Below are positions 15,592 to 26,100 of a DNA stretch of 30,233 bases, piece after piece. The notes under the pieces are model-generated. The model did not search any database. It had not been told where the DNA came from and saw nothing but the letters and a program-made list of their open reading frames with translations. Each line of letters begins with the position of its first letter. The stretch's first letter is position 1. Position numbers and translations under genes: made by a program. The stretch comes from JABMRP01 sp964444795 (lineage in GTDB: Bacteria; Planctomycetota; Planctomycetia; Pirellulales; Thermoguttaceae), in assembly GCA_964444795.1 (NCBI GenBank), contig CAYUIQ010000090.1, positions 1-30,233 of the forward strand, in the 5' to 3' direction.

Positions 15592-18177
15592 CTATTCCTT
15601 CGGCAGGGCGATGCGGATGTCGAAGGGTTCGTATTTGATGAATTTCAACGCCTGCACCTCGGTCACGCATACGGCGCGTCGGGGTCTGACTCGATACTTC
15701 ACGTAGCGAGCGGATACGGGCGTCTGTAGAATCCGCTCATGGTTCCATGCCCGCGCGGTTTCTTCGTCGGTGAGGAAATGATTGATCGGGATGTCCTTGC
15801 GCCAAAGATTCAACTCGAAGAGACCGTGGCTCTGGTAGGTTTTGCCGTCCAGTGAAGTCAAGACTTCGACTTCATCCCGCACTTCGCCGCGAAGTGCGTC
15901 CCACCAGGGCCAGCCGGCCGTCAGATGGATACGGAAAGCGCCGACCGCCTCCGCTTGGCCCATGTCGACGATGATGTCGACTTGACCGTTCTTGGTATCC
16001 CAAATCGCGCCGGAATTGGGCGCGGTACCGCCGGCGTAGGGCGGGCCGACGACGCCGTCGGTCAGTTTGACGCCTTGTGGATCATCGGCTCCCCACTGGC
16101 CCGTGGGAGGCGAGGAAACGGTGTACGGTTTGCCTTCCAGAAGGTTCGGCCCATAGGTGACCCAGCGGTCGACGAACCGCTCGCCACCGGCATCGTGGCC
16201 ATCGGAATAACCGTACTTCATGCCGGATTCGGGTTCGGCCAGTTGCACACGAAGCAAATCGACGACCGGATGATCCATCCCGTCGGTATTGATCGTGTAA
16301 CGCGCAGGGAACGAGTCGATGCGTTGCGTATGGCTCCGTCGAACCAGCGACCGATCCGCGGCGACTTCCTTCCACGTAAAGGTCACACCCAATGGCTTTC
16401 GGCCTTCGACGACCGGCCGATGATTCACTTCCATGCGAACCCCGTAGATACTGCACGCGTTGGAGCCGGCCTCACGGGCATTCAATGCGTATTTGATCAG
16501 CACCGACCGCACGCCGTCGGGAACCTTGTCCACCGATTCGTAGTGGATCACGTCCCACGGCGGCGCAGTCTTTGTCAGACGGTAGGTTTCCGTCCAGGTT
16601 CGACCGCCGTCCAACGAATGGGCAAGCCGGATATTGGCGTCCGGGGCGCGGTTGTAGAAGCGGCCGCCGTAGGTCACTCGCGTGATGTCGCGCGGTGCAT
16701 CCATGCGGTAGACCACGTAGGCGTCCTTCCCGGGCTGGGCCGCGTGCATCGCGCCCTGGTAACCGGGATGTTCATCGCGGGTGGTCATGTTGTGCTCATC
16801 CACGACATACGGCTTGTATCGGCCGCTTTGCAGCTCGGGCCAGAAGACCACCGAATCGGTCTGCTCGCCCGCGTCGACGTGAATGGAGTTCTTGCCCAAC
16901 CGCAGTTGCGGCTGTGTTTTGCTGTTGAGCATTGTCGTTGTCTGGATGTTCAACTGTCGCAGTCGCACGTCTTCCGACGCGGCGGACGCCGTCAGCGTCA
17001 CTTTGACCAGGATTTCGTAGGCTCCGTTGACCTCGTCGATGAGCGACAGATCGGCGACTACTTCACCCCTTTCGCGCGCCGTCCAGGTATCCCGCCAGGT
17101 CAGGCCGTTGGTCGTGCTGATGGAAATCTGGGCGAGGTCGGAATCCGCCTTTCTCTGGAACACGGCGCGAATCTTCTGACTGGTGACGACGTTTGCCGCT
17201 TGAATCGTGAACACGACCTCGGCCGGAATGCCGGGCGTGGCGGGCTGCAAACCACCCGCCGACGCGGCCTGCATATTGGCCGCATGATGGACACAACGCT
17301 TCAACCCGTCGGCTGTCAGATCGGGCTCGAATATCCACACGCCGTTGCCACGGATCCGGTAGCGGGTGTTCGCGGCTTCAGGGTCTTTGCCGCAGTTGGG
17401 TACGTAATACTCCGGCTCCTCGCCGAGACTCCGATAGTAACGTGTGTAAGCTTCACCCGAACGCAGGTTCAAGATGTACCGATGTCCCCAGTCCCAGTTG
17501 TGGAAGTAGTAACGGTGCTTCAGCCCCTTGGGATTGAAGCAGCGATATTCCTGGGCCAGATCGCGCGGGCAATCGGCGCCGGTCAGGAACCCGTTGTTAC
17601 TGGTTGCGTTGAGGCAGTGATACTTGGCGATATGCCCCGGCTCGACCTTCCCTCCCGAAGCGGCACATGCCCCCTCCTTGCCCACGTCCTCGACGCCCGC
17701 GATGGTGACGCCGTCGCACAAGGTGTAGAGGGCCGACATCGAGTTATCGTAGATATGCCACCGCTCGTCGTAAAAGCACTCGGAGACCGTGTGTAGCGAG
17801 ATATCCCAGAAGCGAACATCCATCCCCATGTTATGCCAGATCGCGCAGTTGGTGCCGGCGATCGTACTGCACATCATGTATCCGTAGTCGTTGAATTGCC
17901 GAATCGGGTCGGTCAGTTCACGCCCGTGCAGGATCATCGGAGCCGTCTGCCGCCGGGCGATGTGATTCCAGTAGAACATGGCCCAGCTCTTTTCGGCCGG
18001 CGTCGACCACCGCGAGGTGACGCTGTGGATCATGCTCTCCATGTCGGAGTAATCCGGGTTGGCGTCGGTAACGACCTTGATATTGCAGACCTGAGCCGCG
18101 GCCGGGGTCGACAGGCATAACCCTAGGGTTACGACAGCGAAGAGAAGTCGGCGTTGTGCGCGGTCAACCTTTGTCAT
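15592..18177 (-). CDS. Exported transglutaminase-like protein with C-terminal discoidin (F5/8 type C) domain
   Basis: An 861-residue protein. I prefer ATG 18177 (GGGAGC 8-9 bases upstream) to ATG 18195. A signal peptide (about 8-29) precedes a transglutaminase/protease-like domain with a possible Cys-His-Asp triad: C103 in GYMMCSTIAG, H129 in SLHTVSECFYDERW and D144 in HIYDNSM. The middle (about 300-650) is beta-rich, with sialidase-like phrases such as ISISTTNGLTWRDTW and IRLAHSLDGGRTWTETY. The C-terminal 150 residues (NLLEGKPYTVSS, LTDGVVG, DIIVDMGQAEAVGAFRIHL, YVKYRVRP) form an F5/8 type C carbohydrate-binding module. Many Cys residues in the first 300 suggest disulfides. The domain may cleave or crosslink peptide or sugar-peptide substrates; this is inference. 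It is the first gene of a minus-strand pair and divergent from the DUF4838 gene. Confidence 0.8.
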   Translation of the reverse strand: MTKVDRAQRRLLFAVVTLGLCLSTPAAAQVCNIKVVTDANPDYSDMESMIHSVTSRWSTPAEKSWAMFYWNHIARRQTAPMILHGRELTDPIRQFNDYGYMMCSTIAGTNCAIWHNMGMDVRFWDISLHTVSECFYDERWHIYDNSMSALYTLCDGVTIAGVEDVGKEGACAASGGKVEPGHIAKYHCLNATSNNGFLTGADCPRDLAQEYRCFNPKGLKHRYYFHNWDWGHRYILNLRSGEAYTRYYRSLGEEPEYYVPNCGKDPEAANTRYRIRGNGVWIFEPDLTADGLKRCVHHAANMQAASAGGLQPATPGIPAEVVFTIQAANVVTSQKIRAVFQRKADSDLAQISISTTNGLTWRDTWTARERGEVVADLSLIDEVNGAYEILVKVTLTASAASEDVRLRQLNIQTTTMLNSKTQPQLRLGKNSIHVDAGEQTDSVVFWPELQSGRYKPYVVDEHNMTTRDEHPGYQGAMHAAQPGKDAYVVYRMDAPRDITRVTYGGRFYNRAPDANIRLAHSLDGGRTWTETYRLTKTAPPWDVIHYESVDKVPDGVRSVLIKYALNAREAGSNACSIYGVRMEVNHRPVVEGRKPLGVTFTWKEVAADRSLVRRSHTQRIDSFPARYTINTDGMDHPVVDLLRVQLAEPESGMKYGYSDGHDAGGERFVDRWVTYGPNLLEGKPYTVSSPPTGQWGADDPQGVKLTDGVVGPPYAGGTAPNSGAIWDTKNGQVDIIVDMGQAEAVGAFRIHLTAGWPWWDALRGEVRDEVEVLTSLDGKTYQSHGLFELNLWRKDIPINHFLTDEETARAWNHERILQTPVSARYVKYRVRPRRAVCVTEVQALKFIKYEPFDIRIALPKE

Positions 18178-18303
18178 TACCTTGCTCCCAGTCATGAGGG
18201 TTCGTCATCCACCATCAGTTGTACGGCATGGCCGTTGGATTGCAAGTGCGGCGACGAGTTTTCATCGGCCATGTGCCATGCTCGCTCCTTCGCCCGGATC
18301 GAC

Positions 18304-18332
18304 TTGTCGGCGGCTACTGCCGAGGTTAGAAT
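18304..18332 (+). promoter_or_regulatory. Candidate promoter TTGTCG-N17-TAGAAT for the DUF4838 operon
   Basis: A plus-strand TTGTCG (18304-18309) and TAGAAT (18327-18332) are 17 bases apart, giving a leader of about 50 bases before ATG 18392. On the opposite strand a perfect TTGACA (18352-18357) with a weak GATTCT (18328-18333) at 18-base spacing could serve the divergent transglutaminase-like operon, so the two -10 regions would overlap. Nothing else is seen in the 214-base gap. Confidence 0.4.
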
Positions 18333-18391
18333 CGCTACCGCGGTGGGCCGGTGTCAAACGCCTGCCCCCTGGACCCAAACAGCGGTGACTC

Positions 18392-20926
18392 ATGCGGTTC
18401 ATCCTCCATCCTTGGCGGCTTTCGGTTGCGCTGTTTCTGACGTCAATAGTGTTCGCATCGCCGCGTGCCGCATCGGGCGAACCGTTTGTGCTTGCCGAAG
18501 GCGGCAAAGCCCCGGCCGCCATTGTCCTCTCGGAACAAGCAACCGATCGGCAAAAAGTGCTCGCCGAGGAACTTGCCAAGAACCTCCGGCGCATCAGCGG
18601 TGCGGAATTCGAAGTCGTCACGGGCGATGGCCACCAAGGGATCGTTCTCGGTACGCTTCGGGAGTTCCCGGTGCCCCAATGGCAAGAAGCACTGAAGATC
18701 CGCGGGCACGATGGCGTCGAAGCGTACGGCATCCGGTCGGATGCCAAACGTCTGTTGGTTCTTGGGGCCACGGATCTGGGCTTGGATCGCGGGATCACTC
18801 GGCTCTTGGAAACGCTGGGGTGCCGCTGGTTCTTCCCCAACACGGTATGGCACATCGTGCCACGGCACGACCGAGTGGCCGTCGATCTGAACGTGACGGA
18901 TCGGCCCGCACTCGCATCGCGCGTCATCTGGTGGGGTTGGGGTCACTGGGATCAGCAGGCACGGGACGACCACGCCCAGTGGATGCGGCGGAACTGGATG
19001 GGCGAGAGCCTGAAAGTGCAATGCGGCCACGCGTGGCAGCGGATCATCTCGGACCACAAGCAGACGTTCGGCGACAATCCCGAGTACCTTGCTTGGCGAC
19101 CGGTTCATGACCCACAAACGGGTAAGCCCGTTGGTGGCGAGCGGGGCGGAGACAAGTTCTGCATATCCCACCCTCGGCTCGTCGAGTTGGGCCGGCAGTA
19201 CGGCCGCGACTACTTCCGCAAGCATCCCGACGCCCAGATGGTCTCGTTGGAACCTTCCGACGGCGGCGGACACTGCCAGTGCGAGAAGTGCCTCGCCATG
19301 GGATCGGTTTCCGAGCGAGTCCACTACCTGACCAACGAAGTCGCCAAGACCGTTGGGCAAGAGCATCCGGGAAAATACGTAGGCACTTACGCCTACAATC
19401 TTCACTCCGAGCCGCCAAGCTTCGAGATGGAGCCGAACGTCTACGTCCAGATCACGGCCGGGTTCACACGGGGACGATATACGTTTCTCCAGTTGATCGA
19501 CCAGTGGGCCAAGCACGCCGATCAGCTTGGCATCTATGAATATCTAAACGTCTGGGCATGGGGACGCGATATGCCCGGCAGGCCGCGTGGCGCAGATTTG
19601 GCGTATCTGCAAGAGCGAATCCCGTACTACGTCGATAAGGGCGCCACCACGATGAGTTGTGAGTCCGGCTCCAACTACGGGATCAACGGGCTGGGATATC
19701 TGGTCGCGTCGCGGCTGATGTGGAACCCGAAGGCCGATGTTCGGGCGGTCTGCGAAGACTTCTACCAAGAGGCGTTCGGGCCCGGCGCCGAGGCGATGAA
19801 GCGATACTACGAGCGTTTCGACACGGGAAAGAAACCGCTGTTGAGCGATCACCTTCTGGCGCTGGCGCATCGAGACGTGGCCACCGCATCGAAGTTGGCT
19901 GCCCGCCGACCGGACGTGTTGGCCCGCCTCGACGATGTTAAGTTGTATCTCCACTACGTCCGACTCATGCGCGATCTGGAAATGAGTCAGAGCGAGGAGT
20001 CGCGACTGGCGGCACTCTTCTCCGTGCTCAACTTCGCCTATCGGACCCGTCATCGATACATCGTCAACAGTCCCGCGATCCGCGGGCGATACAAAACCTA
20101 TTATCTCGGCGGAATCGAACAACCCGAGGATTGGGACTACGGTAAGATGCAAGGCAAGCCGGCTTGGTGCATCGGGGAAGACTACACACACGACGAGATC
20201 GAGCGCCTTTTTGAAGAGGGGCTCGCGAAGTTCAAAGTCCAGGAGTTTCCCATTCGCAAGTTTTCCGATGACTTGACTCCCGGGAACTTTCACTCCCTGC
20301 CGGGCAGCGGCGCGGCTCGGCTTTGCTTCCAGGGCAGCGAGCCGTTCGCGCTTCAAAGCCGAGACGGTGAACCGCTGGAGTTCCAGCTTCTGACCGGCTA
20401 CATCGCACATTATCGCGACCGCCGCCCGACTCAGTGGAAGCTGACCGACCGCGACGGCATGCAACTCGCCGGTGGTGAGTTGGCCCTGGACGGCCAGTGG
20501 CATCCCATTCGCGTGGAGGTTCGTCGCGCGGGAACGTACCGGCTACACATGGACGACTTCGCTGCCGGATGGCAGATTCAATACCAGCCGGGAAAACCCT
20601 ATGCGTGGGCATTGGAACGTGGCCGGCGCGCGTATAGCCTGGGCAACACGGGTTCGCTGTATTTCTATGTACCCAAAGGCACGAAAACGATCGCCTACCA
20701 CGTGGAAGGTAGTGCCCACGTGGTGTTCGACGGCACCGGCACGGAAGTCGCGAAGGTCCCGCGGCAACCGGGCAATGTGATCGTCATCCCCGTTCCCGCG
20801 GGTCGAGATGGCCAGGCGTGGTGCCTCAAGGGTCTCAGCCGCACGCACTTGTGGTTCTACAATTGCCCAAACTACATCGCGGCCCGCGCGGAGGACCTGC
20901 TCGTGCCCGAAAGTGTTGAACGGTGA
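18392..20926 (+). CDS. Exported DUF4838-domain, alpha-glucuronidase-like protein
   Basis: An 844-residue protein with a signal peptide (about 8-29); the ATG at 18392 lacks a strong ribosome-binding site. Residues about 30-150 resemble the N-terminal domain shared by GH67 alpha-glucuronidases and beta-hexosaminidases (AAIVLSEQATDRQKVLAEELAKNL, IVLGTLREFP, LGATDLGLDRGITRLLETLGCRWFFP). The DUF4838 barrel follows (about 180-470), with the signature SLEPSDGGGHCQCEKC (D290, H294, C295, C297, C300) and YAYNLHSEPPS. The C-terminal 200 residues are a beta-rich jelly-roll region. DUF4838 proteins sit in carbohydrate loci and are structurally allied to GH67/GH20-like hydrolases, but the activity is not established. 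The Cys cluster could bind metal. It heads a four-gene plus-strand array, 61 bases before the Kelch/FN3 gene. Confidence 0.85.
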   Translation: MRFILHPWRLSVALFLTSIVFASPRAASGEPFVLAEGGKAPAAIVLSEQATDRQKVLAEELAKNLRRISGAEFEVVTGDGHQGIVLGTLREFPVPQWQEALKIRGHDGVEAYGIRSDAKRLLVLGATDLGLDRGITRLLETLGCRWFFPNTVWHIVPRHDRVAVDLNVTDRPALASRVIWWGWGHWDQQARDDHAQWMRRNWMGESLKVQCGHAWQRIISDHKQTFGDNPEYLAWRPVHDPQTGKPVGGERGGDKFCISHPRLVELGRQYGRDYFRKHPDAQMVSLEPSDGGGHCQCEKCLAMGSVSERVHYLTNEVAKTVGQEHPGKYVGTYAYNLHSEPPSFEMEPNVYVQITAGFTRGRYTFLQLIDQWAKHADQLGIYEYLNVWAWGRDMPGRPRGADLAYLQERIPYYVDKGATTMSCESGSNYGINGLGYLVASRLMWNPKADVRAVCEDFYQEAFGPGAEAMKRYYERFDTGKKPLLSDHLLALAHRDVATASKLAARRPDVLARLDDVKLYLHYVRLMRDLEMSQSEESRLAALFSVLNFAYRTRHRYIVNSPAIRGRYKTYYLGGIEQPEDWDYGKMQGKPAWCIGEDYTHDEIERLFEEGLAKFKVQEFPIRKFSDDLTPGNFHSLPGSGAARLCFQGSEPFALQSRDGEPLEFQLLTGYIAHYRDRRPTQWKLTDRDGMQLAGGELALDGQWHPIRVEVRRAGTYRLHMDDFAAGWQIQYQPGKPYAWALERGRRAYSLGNTGSLYFYVPKGTKTIAYHVEGSAHVVFDGTGTEVAKVPRQPGNVIVIPVPAGRDGQAWCLKGLSRTHLWFYNCPNYIAARAEDLLVPESVER

Positions 20927-20987
20927 CTTCACACCTCGTACAATGATGGGCAGACAGGGTCCATGGGCTTTGGGAGGAGGGCAAGAA

Positions 20988-23099
20988 ATGCGTAGCACAC
21001 GTGCTATCGGTTGTCTTCTGGTTGGGTCGGCCGTTTACCTGTTCGTCGCAAGCACCGGCGTGGCCGAGAGGCCGCATCCGGTCCTTCGATGGGTGAAGTA
21101 TCATCCGCGGGAGACTGCCCAGGGGAAGCCGCCGCCGCGGATGGGATATGAAACGTCTTATGGATACGACGGCGCGCGAAAGCTGTTGATTCGCTACGGC
21201 GGTCACAACCAGGGTGGCGGCGGCGAGCAGAACTCGGAGGTCTGGACGTACGATCTGAGGGCCGACGCGTGGACGTTGCAGCAGCCCAACGACGCCCCGC
21301 CGGGGGTCTGCTGTGCGCAGCAGAACGTGTTTGACGATGCGCTGCGGAAGTTCATCCGCTTTCCGGCCTTCAGCGGCAGCCACGGTTGGCAATCGCGGCG
21401 CGAGATCGAATTGAAGAACAGCTCCGTGTGGACGTACGATCTTGACGAAAACACCTGGCGCGCCATGCGTCCCTGTCCGGAGGTGTGGCCGTCGCCGCTA
21501 CGTGGGGCGGCCTACGACGTGCATCACCAGGTGACCGTGCTCCACGGCGGCGAGGGGGCCAACCATGGCACGGCCGTCTACGATCTGTACACCAACACCT
21601 GGCACCGGATGAAGCCGGCCACCGCACCCACTCCGCGGATCTCCCAGCCCGGATTCACCTACGACGCGGTGCATCGCGTGTTCGTGCTGTTTGGCTCGCA
21701 ATTCCAAGAAGATCCGCAAACGTGGATTTACGATCTCCGCAAGAACACATGGCAGGTGCTCGACGCCCCAGAGCATCCGCCGGCCTCCAAAAGCAGTCCC
21801 GTGCTGGCGGCCGATACTCGCAACGGGATTGTCCTTTGCAGCGTACGGGGTGCCGACGGACCAGAGACTTGGGTGCTGGACGTGGCCAAGCCGAGTTGGA
21901 AGCGACTAGAGTTGGAACACCAGCCCGACGCCTCGGGCAACCGCAATCGCGTGCTCGTGTATCTGGAAGACGAGAACCTCTTCGTGCTGGAGAACCGCAC
22001 CAAGGACCAGCAGCAGATCTGGACGTTCCGCTACGCCGATGCTCCGCCGCCGGTAGCCCGGCCCAAGGGATTACGTGTGAGCACGGAGCCGGAAGGGGCA
22101 ACACTCCGTTGGCAGCGGGCCGTGCCGGGCAAGCCATCCGGATACGATGTCTATCGCGGTCGCGGCGAAAAGCCTTGGCAGATCCAGTTCGAGCAGATTG
22201 CCACCGGGCAGCAAGACACGACGTTCCAGGACCGCGAACTTCAGCATGGAATGATCTATCATTACCAGGTCCGCACGGGGGATGGCGACGGCGGCCGAAG
22301 TGCTTCCTCCTACAGCGTGCGAACTCAGCCGCGGGTGCCCCAGCGGCCGTGTGTCTCCACCCTCGAGCCCACCCGGGTGGCGATCCGCTGGGCAAAGGCC
22401 GACGCACCGGACGTCATCGGTTACCACGTCGAACGGGCCGAAGTCGGCGTTTACTCGACGGATCAGATGTTGCGGATCAAAGGCCGCCGCGAGGGTGCGT
22501 CGGACCTTTCCGCGGGGCACGTCAAGCGAATCGGGACCTTTCAGCGGCTGACGCCGACGCCTATCGACGCCACACAGTGGCTCGACGAGCAGGTCGATCT
22601 GGCGGCCGGCCAGCGGGATCCGGACGAACCCCTGTTGAGCGCCAGACCGCTACGGCCCGATCGTCTCGACGCCCAAGGAAAACCGTATCGTTACGGTGTG
22701 TGTGCCTATCGGATCATTGCCGTGAATCGGCTCGGGGTGGAAAGCGGTCCGTCGCCGCTCGGGCTGACGTTTCCCTCGGCCCCCCAGCACGTATTTGCCA
22801 AGGAAGAAGCGGAGGGCGCCACGCGACTGCGCTGGCAACCTAATGCGGAGAAGGCGATCGCCGGTTACCTGGTGTACCGGCACGATGGTCGCTGGGACAA
22901 GGACCCCATTGTCCGGCTGACTCCAAAGCCAATCTCTCAGCCCGGGTTTCTCGACAAGACGGCCGGAAGTCCGACTCGCCGCTACGAAATCGTCGCCGTC
23001 GACGTTTTCGGTCAGGAAGGCGAACCCTCCCGTCCCGTCTGGTCCCGCCGCGAGTGGCAGCGGTTCTACGAGCCGTACACCAATCAGTGGCATCAATGA
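20988..23099 (+). CDS. Exported Kelch-type beta-propeller with three fibronectin type III domains
   Basis: A 703-residue protein. ATG 20988 has GGGAGGAGGG 6-10 bases upstream and begins a signal peptide (MRSTRAIGCLLVGS); the longer frame to 20808 runs back into the DUF4838 gene and is rejected. Blades repeat the Kelch phrases VWTYDLRADAWT, VWTYDLDENTWR, AVYDLYTNTWHRM, TWIYDLRKNTWQVL and TWVLDVAKPSWKRL, giving about six blades up to residue 350. FN3 domains follow at about 357-445, 449-595 (with an inserted loop) and 597-690, each with a strand-B Trp (TLRWQRA, AIRWAKA, RLRWQPN) and the YxVYR/YEIVA pattern. No catalytic residues are apparent; a glycan- or protein-binding role is most likely. 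It lies 10 bases before the PcRGLX-like gene and so is surely co-transcribed. Confidence 0.85.
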   Translation: MRSTRAIGCLLVGSAVYLFVASTGVAERPHPVLRWVKYHPRETAQGKPPPRMGYETSYGYDGARKLLIRYGGHNQGGGGEQNSEVWTYDLRADAWTLQQPNDAPPGVCCAQQNVFDDALRKFIRFPAFSGSHGWQSRREIELKNSSVWTYDLDENTWRAMRPCPEVWPSPLRGAAYDVHHQVTVLHGGEGANHGTAVYDLYTNTWHRMKPATAPTPRISQPGFTYDAVHRVFVLFGSQFQEDPQTWIYDLRKNTWQVLDAPEHPPASKSSPVLAADTRNGIVLCSVRGADGPETWVLDVAKPSWKRLELEHQPDASGNRNRVLVYLEDENLFVLENRTKDQQQIWTFRYADAPPPVARPKGLRVSTEPEGATLRWQRAVPGKPSGYDVYRGRGEKPWQIQFEQIATGQQDTTFQDRELQHGMIYHYQVRTGDGDGGRSASSYSVRTQPRVPQRPCVSTLEPTRVAIRWAKADAPDVIGYHVERAEVGVYSTDQMLRIKGRREGASDLSAGHVKRIGTFQRLTPTPIDATQWLDEQVDLAAGQRDPDEPLLSARPLRPDRLDAQGKPYRYGVCAYRIIAVNRLGVESGPSPLGLTFPSAPQHVFAKEEAEGATRLRWQPNAEKAIAGYLVYRHDGRWDKDPIVRLTPKPISQPGFLDKTAGSPTRRYEIVAVDVFGQEGEPSRPVWSRREWQRFYEPYTNQWHQ

Positions 23100-23109
23100 T
23101 GAGGAAATC

Positions 23110-26100
23110 ATGAATCGCCTGTGTCGATGCGCGGCGGCCTGCGTCGTGTTGCTTACGGTCGGCGAATCCCGGGCCGATGATTTCCAGGTGCGTTTCACGG
23201 TCGCCGAATCGGCGGGTGCCGACCGGCAGGGCGAGCCGATCTCCGGCGGAATCCCCCTGCCCAAAAGCGTCTTTTCGGTAGGCCAACCTTTCGCCGTGTT
23301 CAAGGACGGGACGACGCAGGTCGCGTGCCAGGTGAGCCCGTTGGTGGTCGAAACCGACGGAACACTTCGTTGGGTGCTGCTCGATCTGCAAGACAACGTG
23401 GCCGCTGGGGCAACCAATGAGTACGTGCTGCGGGCAGTCAAGCCCTTGGTCCAGCCGAAGCAGCCGTTGAAGATCGACGACTCACCCCAGGCGGTCACCA
23501 TCGATACGGGCAAGATCAAACTCGTCGTGTCCAAGCAGCGGTCGTTCGGTCTGCTGGACCGCGTGAGCGTCGGCGACCGGACAGTCGTCCGCGGCGGCCG
23601 GGTGACCTGCGTGAGGCTGCAGGGCCGTAAGTCTTGGGACGACCAGACCGCATGGCAGCCGAAACGGCTAACCGCCGGACCGCCCGACTCGGTAAGACTC
23701 TTCTATGCCGGCCCCATGCGGGTCACCGTCGAAGTCAACGGACGTTTTGCCGATGACCCGTCGGCTACGGGCTACCGGGCTTGGATCACCGCCTGGGCCG
23801 GCAGCAGCCGAGTGGCAGTGAAGTACAAGCTCTGCAATTCGAACCCTGAGCAATACACGGCCGTCCTGGTGCGTTCCTCTGCGCTGGAACTCGATCTGAA
23901 CGGCTCAACAGAGGACGTACTTCTGGGAGCGGCCAAGCCGCTGTCGGCTGGCGGCAGTGATGGGTGGATTCACCAAGGCCTGCTGCTGCACGACACGTAT
24001 CAGGACATCCCCGCGGCCGTCAAAGCGGGCAGCGCACAGAACACGCTGTGGACCGGCAACGGCCCGAAGGATCGGCCCGCCGGTTGGATCGCCGCCGTAG
24101 GCGACGCGTCGCCCCGCGACGGCGCGGTGCTGGTCTGCGATCGCCTGTTTTCCTCAAACCCCGCCCGGCGCCTGGCGGTGACCGGCGGCCGGCTCATACT
24201 CGAGGGGATCGCCCCGCGGTTCGACGGGCCGAAAGACCGGAAGTTCAACGAAGACCGCCGCATTGGCCAGCCGTGGCAGGCGGCCGGGTTCTGGTTGTAC
24301 GACTGCTCGCACCACAGTAGCGAGTATCTCTTCGATTTTGCCGCACCGGCCGACGCCGCGCAGTTGAACGACAAGGCCAAGGCCGCGGGGAATCGTCTCT
24401 GGGTTCGAGCGCCGGGCGAGTACTACAGCGATTGCGACGTCCTGGGCACCGGGCGCTTCGCCACGCTCGAAGAGGAAATGGCATGCAACCGCCGGTGGGG
24501 TTGGACGTTTACCGACGACCAAGTGCCCCAGCGACGCGCCCCGCTACCCGGCGCCTTTGTGGCCCGAGAGGACAATCATTACGAGAGCGAGGCCGACAGC
24601 GTGCAGGGGCTACTGCTGATGTATCTTCGCACCGGACAACGCGGCTGGTTCGACCTCGGGGAGGCTTGGGCCCGATACCACACGGATCTGCAGGCGTGGC
24701 GGACCGACGGCTGGCGTTGGAAGGACGGCGGTATCTGGTTTCCTTCCGGTGGCCCGCAAGGGAATCGTCAGGTCCGTGAAAAATGGAATTTCTCCTGGGG
24801 AGCGAACTGGGGCGATCGAAAAGACTCCCCCGATTGTGCCGACCTGTGGACCCACGCCCGATCGAAGAGTTGCTATTGCCACTACTACGGATCGGGGCTG
24901 GCCGACTACTTCTGCCTGACCGGCGAGCGGGACGCGCTGGCCGCGGCGTTGGACAACGTGGAGCAGAAGGACGACGAGTTTCGCCATTTCCGCAACTTCA
25001 AGCCGGGCGAATCGGCCGTGAGTTCGATCCGCGGTTTTGGACGAGGTTTCGAAGTGATGATGCGCGTCCTGGCGGCCGATCCCCAGAACGAGTACGTACG
25101 CGATCTGTGCCACCTGTGCGCCCGAACCCTTTGGCAAAGCCCGCTGCTGGACGAGCGGGGATTGCACCTGAGCGGAATCGGCGGCGGATGGGGGGGCATG
25201 GACGTGAAGCATCTCTCGCCGAACGTCAAACAGTGGATGGACCGCCAGGGCATTCGTTTCACCACGCAAGACGGCACGGTGGACACGCTTAGCAAGGGTT
25301 CCCGGAGTTGGAAAGTCCGCTGCATGGGCGGAACCTGGCAACACGTCTATATTCACAACGGCGCCGATCTGTACGCCCGATACTTCGACGATGAAGACAT
25401 GCGCGATTTCAGCATCGCGTTTGCCCAGTTCAGCGCCCGATTCATGCTCAGCCCCAAGTGCCACCAGACTTGGTACTACACGTACCTCGACGTGCCGGAC
25501 CTGGGAATGGTCTTCGATCCCTGGGTTTTCGACCACGCCGATACGACCGACGGGGAAGGATGTGTCCACAGCGGCTGGTACACGCGTTTCTATCCGGACG
25601 CCTGCGCCAAGGGCTATTCCCTGACCGGCGAAGAGCACTTGCTGGCCAAGGCCCGGGAGTTTTGGCATTACGGTTCGAAGCGGTCGTACCAATCCAAAGG
25701 GCTCCGTGCCGGAGAGAACGAGGTCGGATGCTTCGTGGGGCACACTCCGCCGAAAGACGACACGGTGCTGGCGGTATCGAGGTTGATGTACGAGTCGTCG
25801 CACGCCCGCAGCGACGCCTTGCCGCCGGCGGCCGTGACCGACCTGCGCGTGAAGCTCCTGGGGCAGGGCAAGGCGGAAGTCCGTTTCACGGCGCCCGGCG
25901 ACGCCGGTGGCGGCCGGAGCGTCCGCTACCAGGTCAAAATCGCTCGGCTGCCGATTGTGCCGTACGAGGAGTTCGACTTTGCCCGCGACGCCGGAAAGAA
26001 TCGCAATTGGTGGAAGGCGGTCAATTGCCAAGGTGAACCGGCGCCCGCAAAGCAGGGCACTCTGGAACGGTTCGTCGTCACCGGCGTCCCTTCCGACGCC

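Noticed and set aside
15925..17796. Plus-strand ORF of 623 residues
   Set aside because: Antisense shadow of the transglutaminase-like/discoidin gene, which has domain motifs and an export signal.
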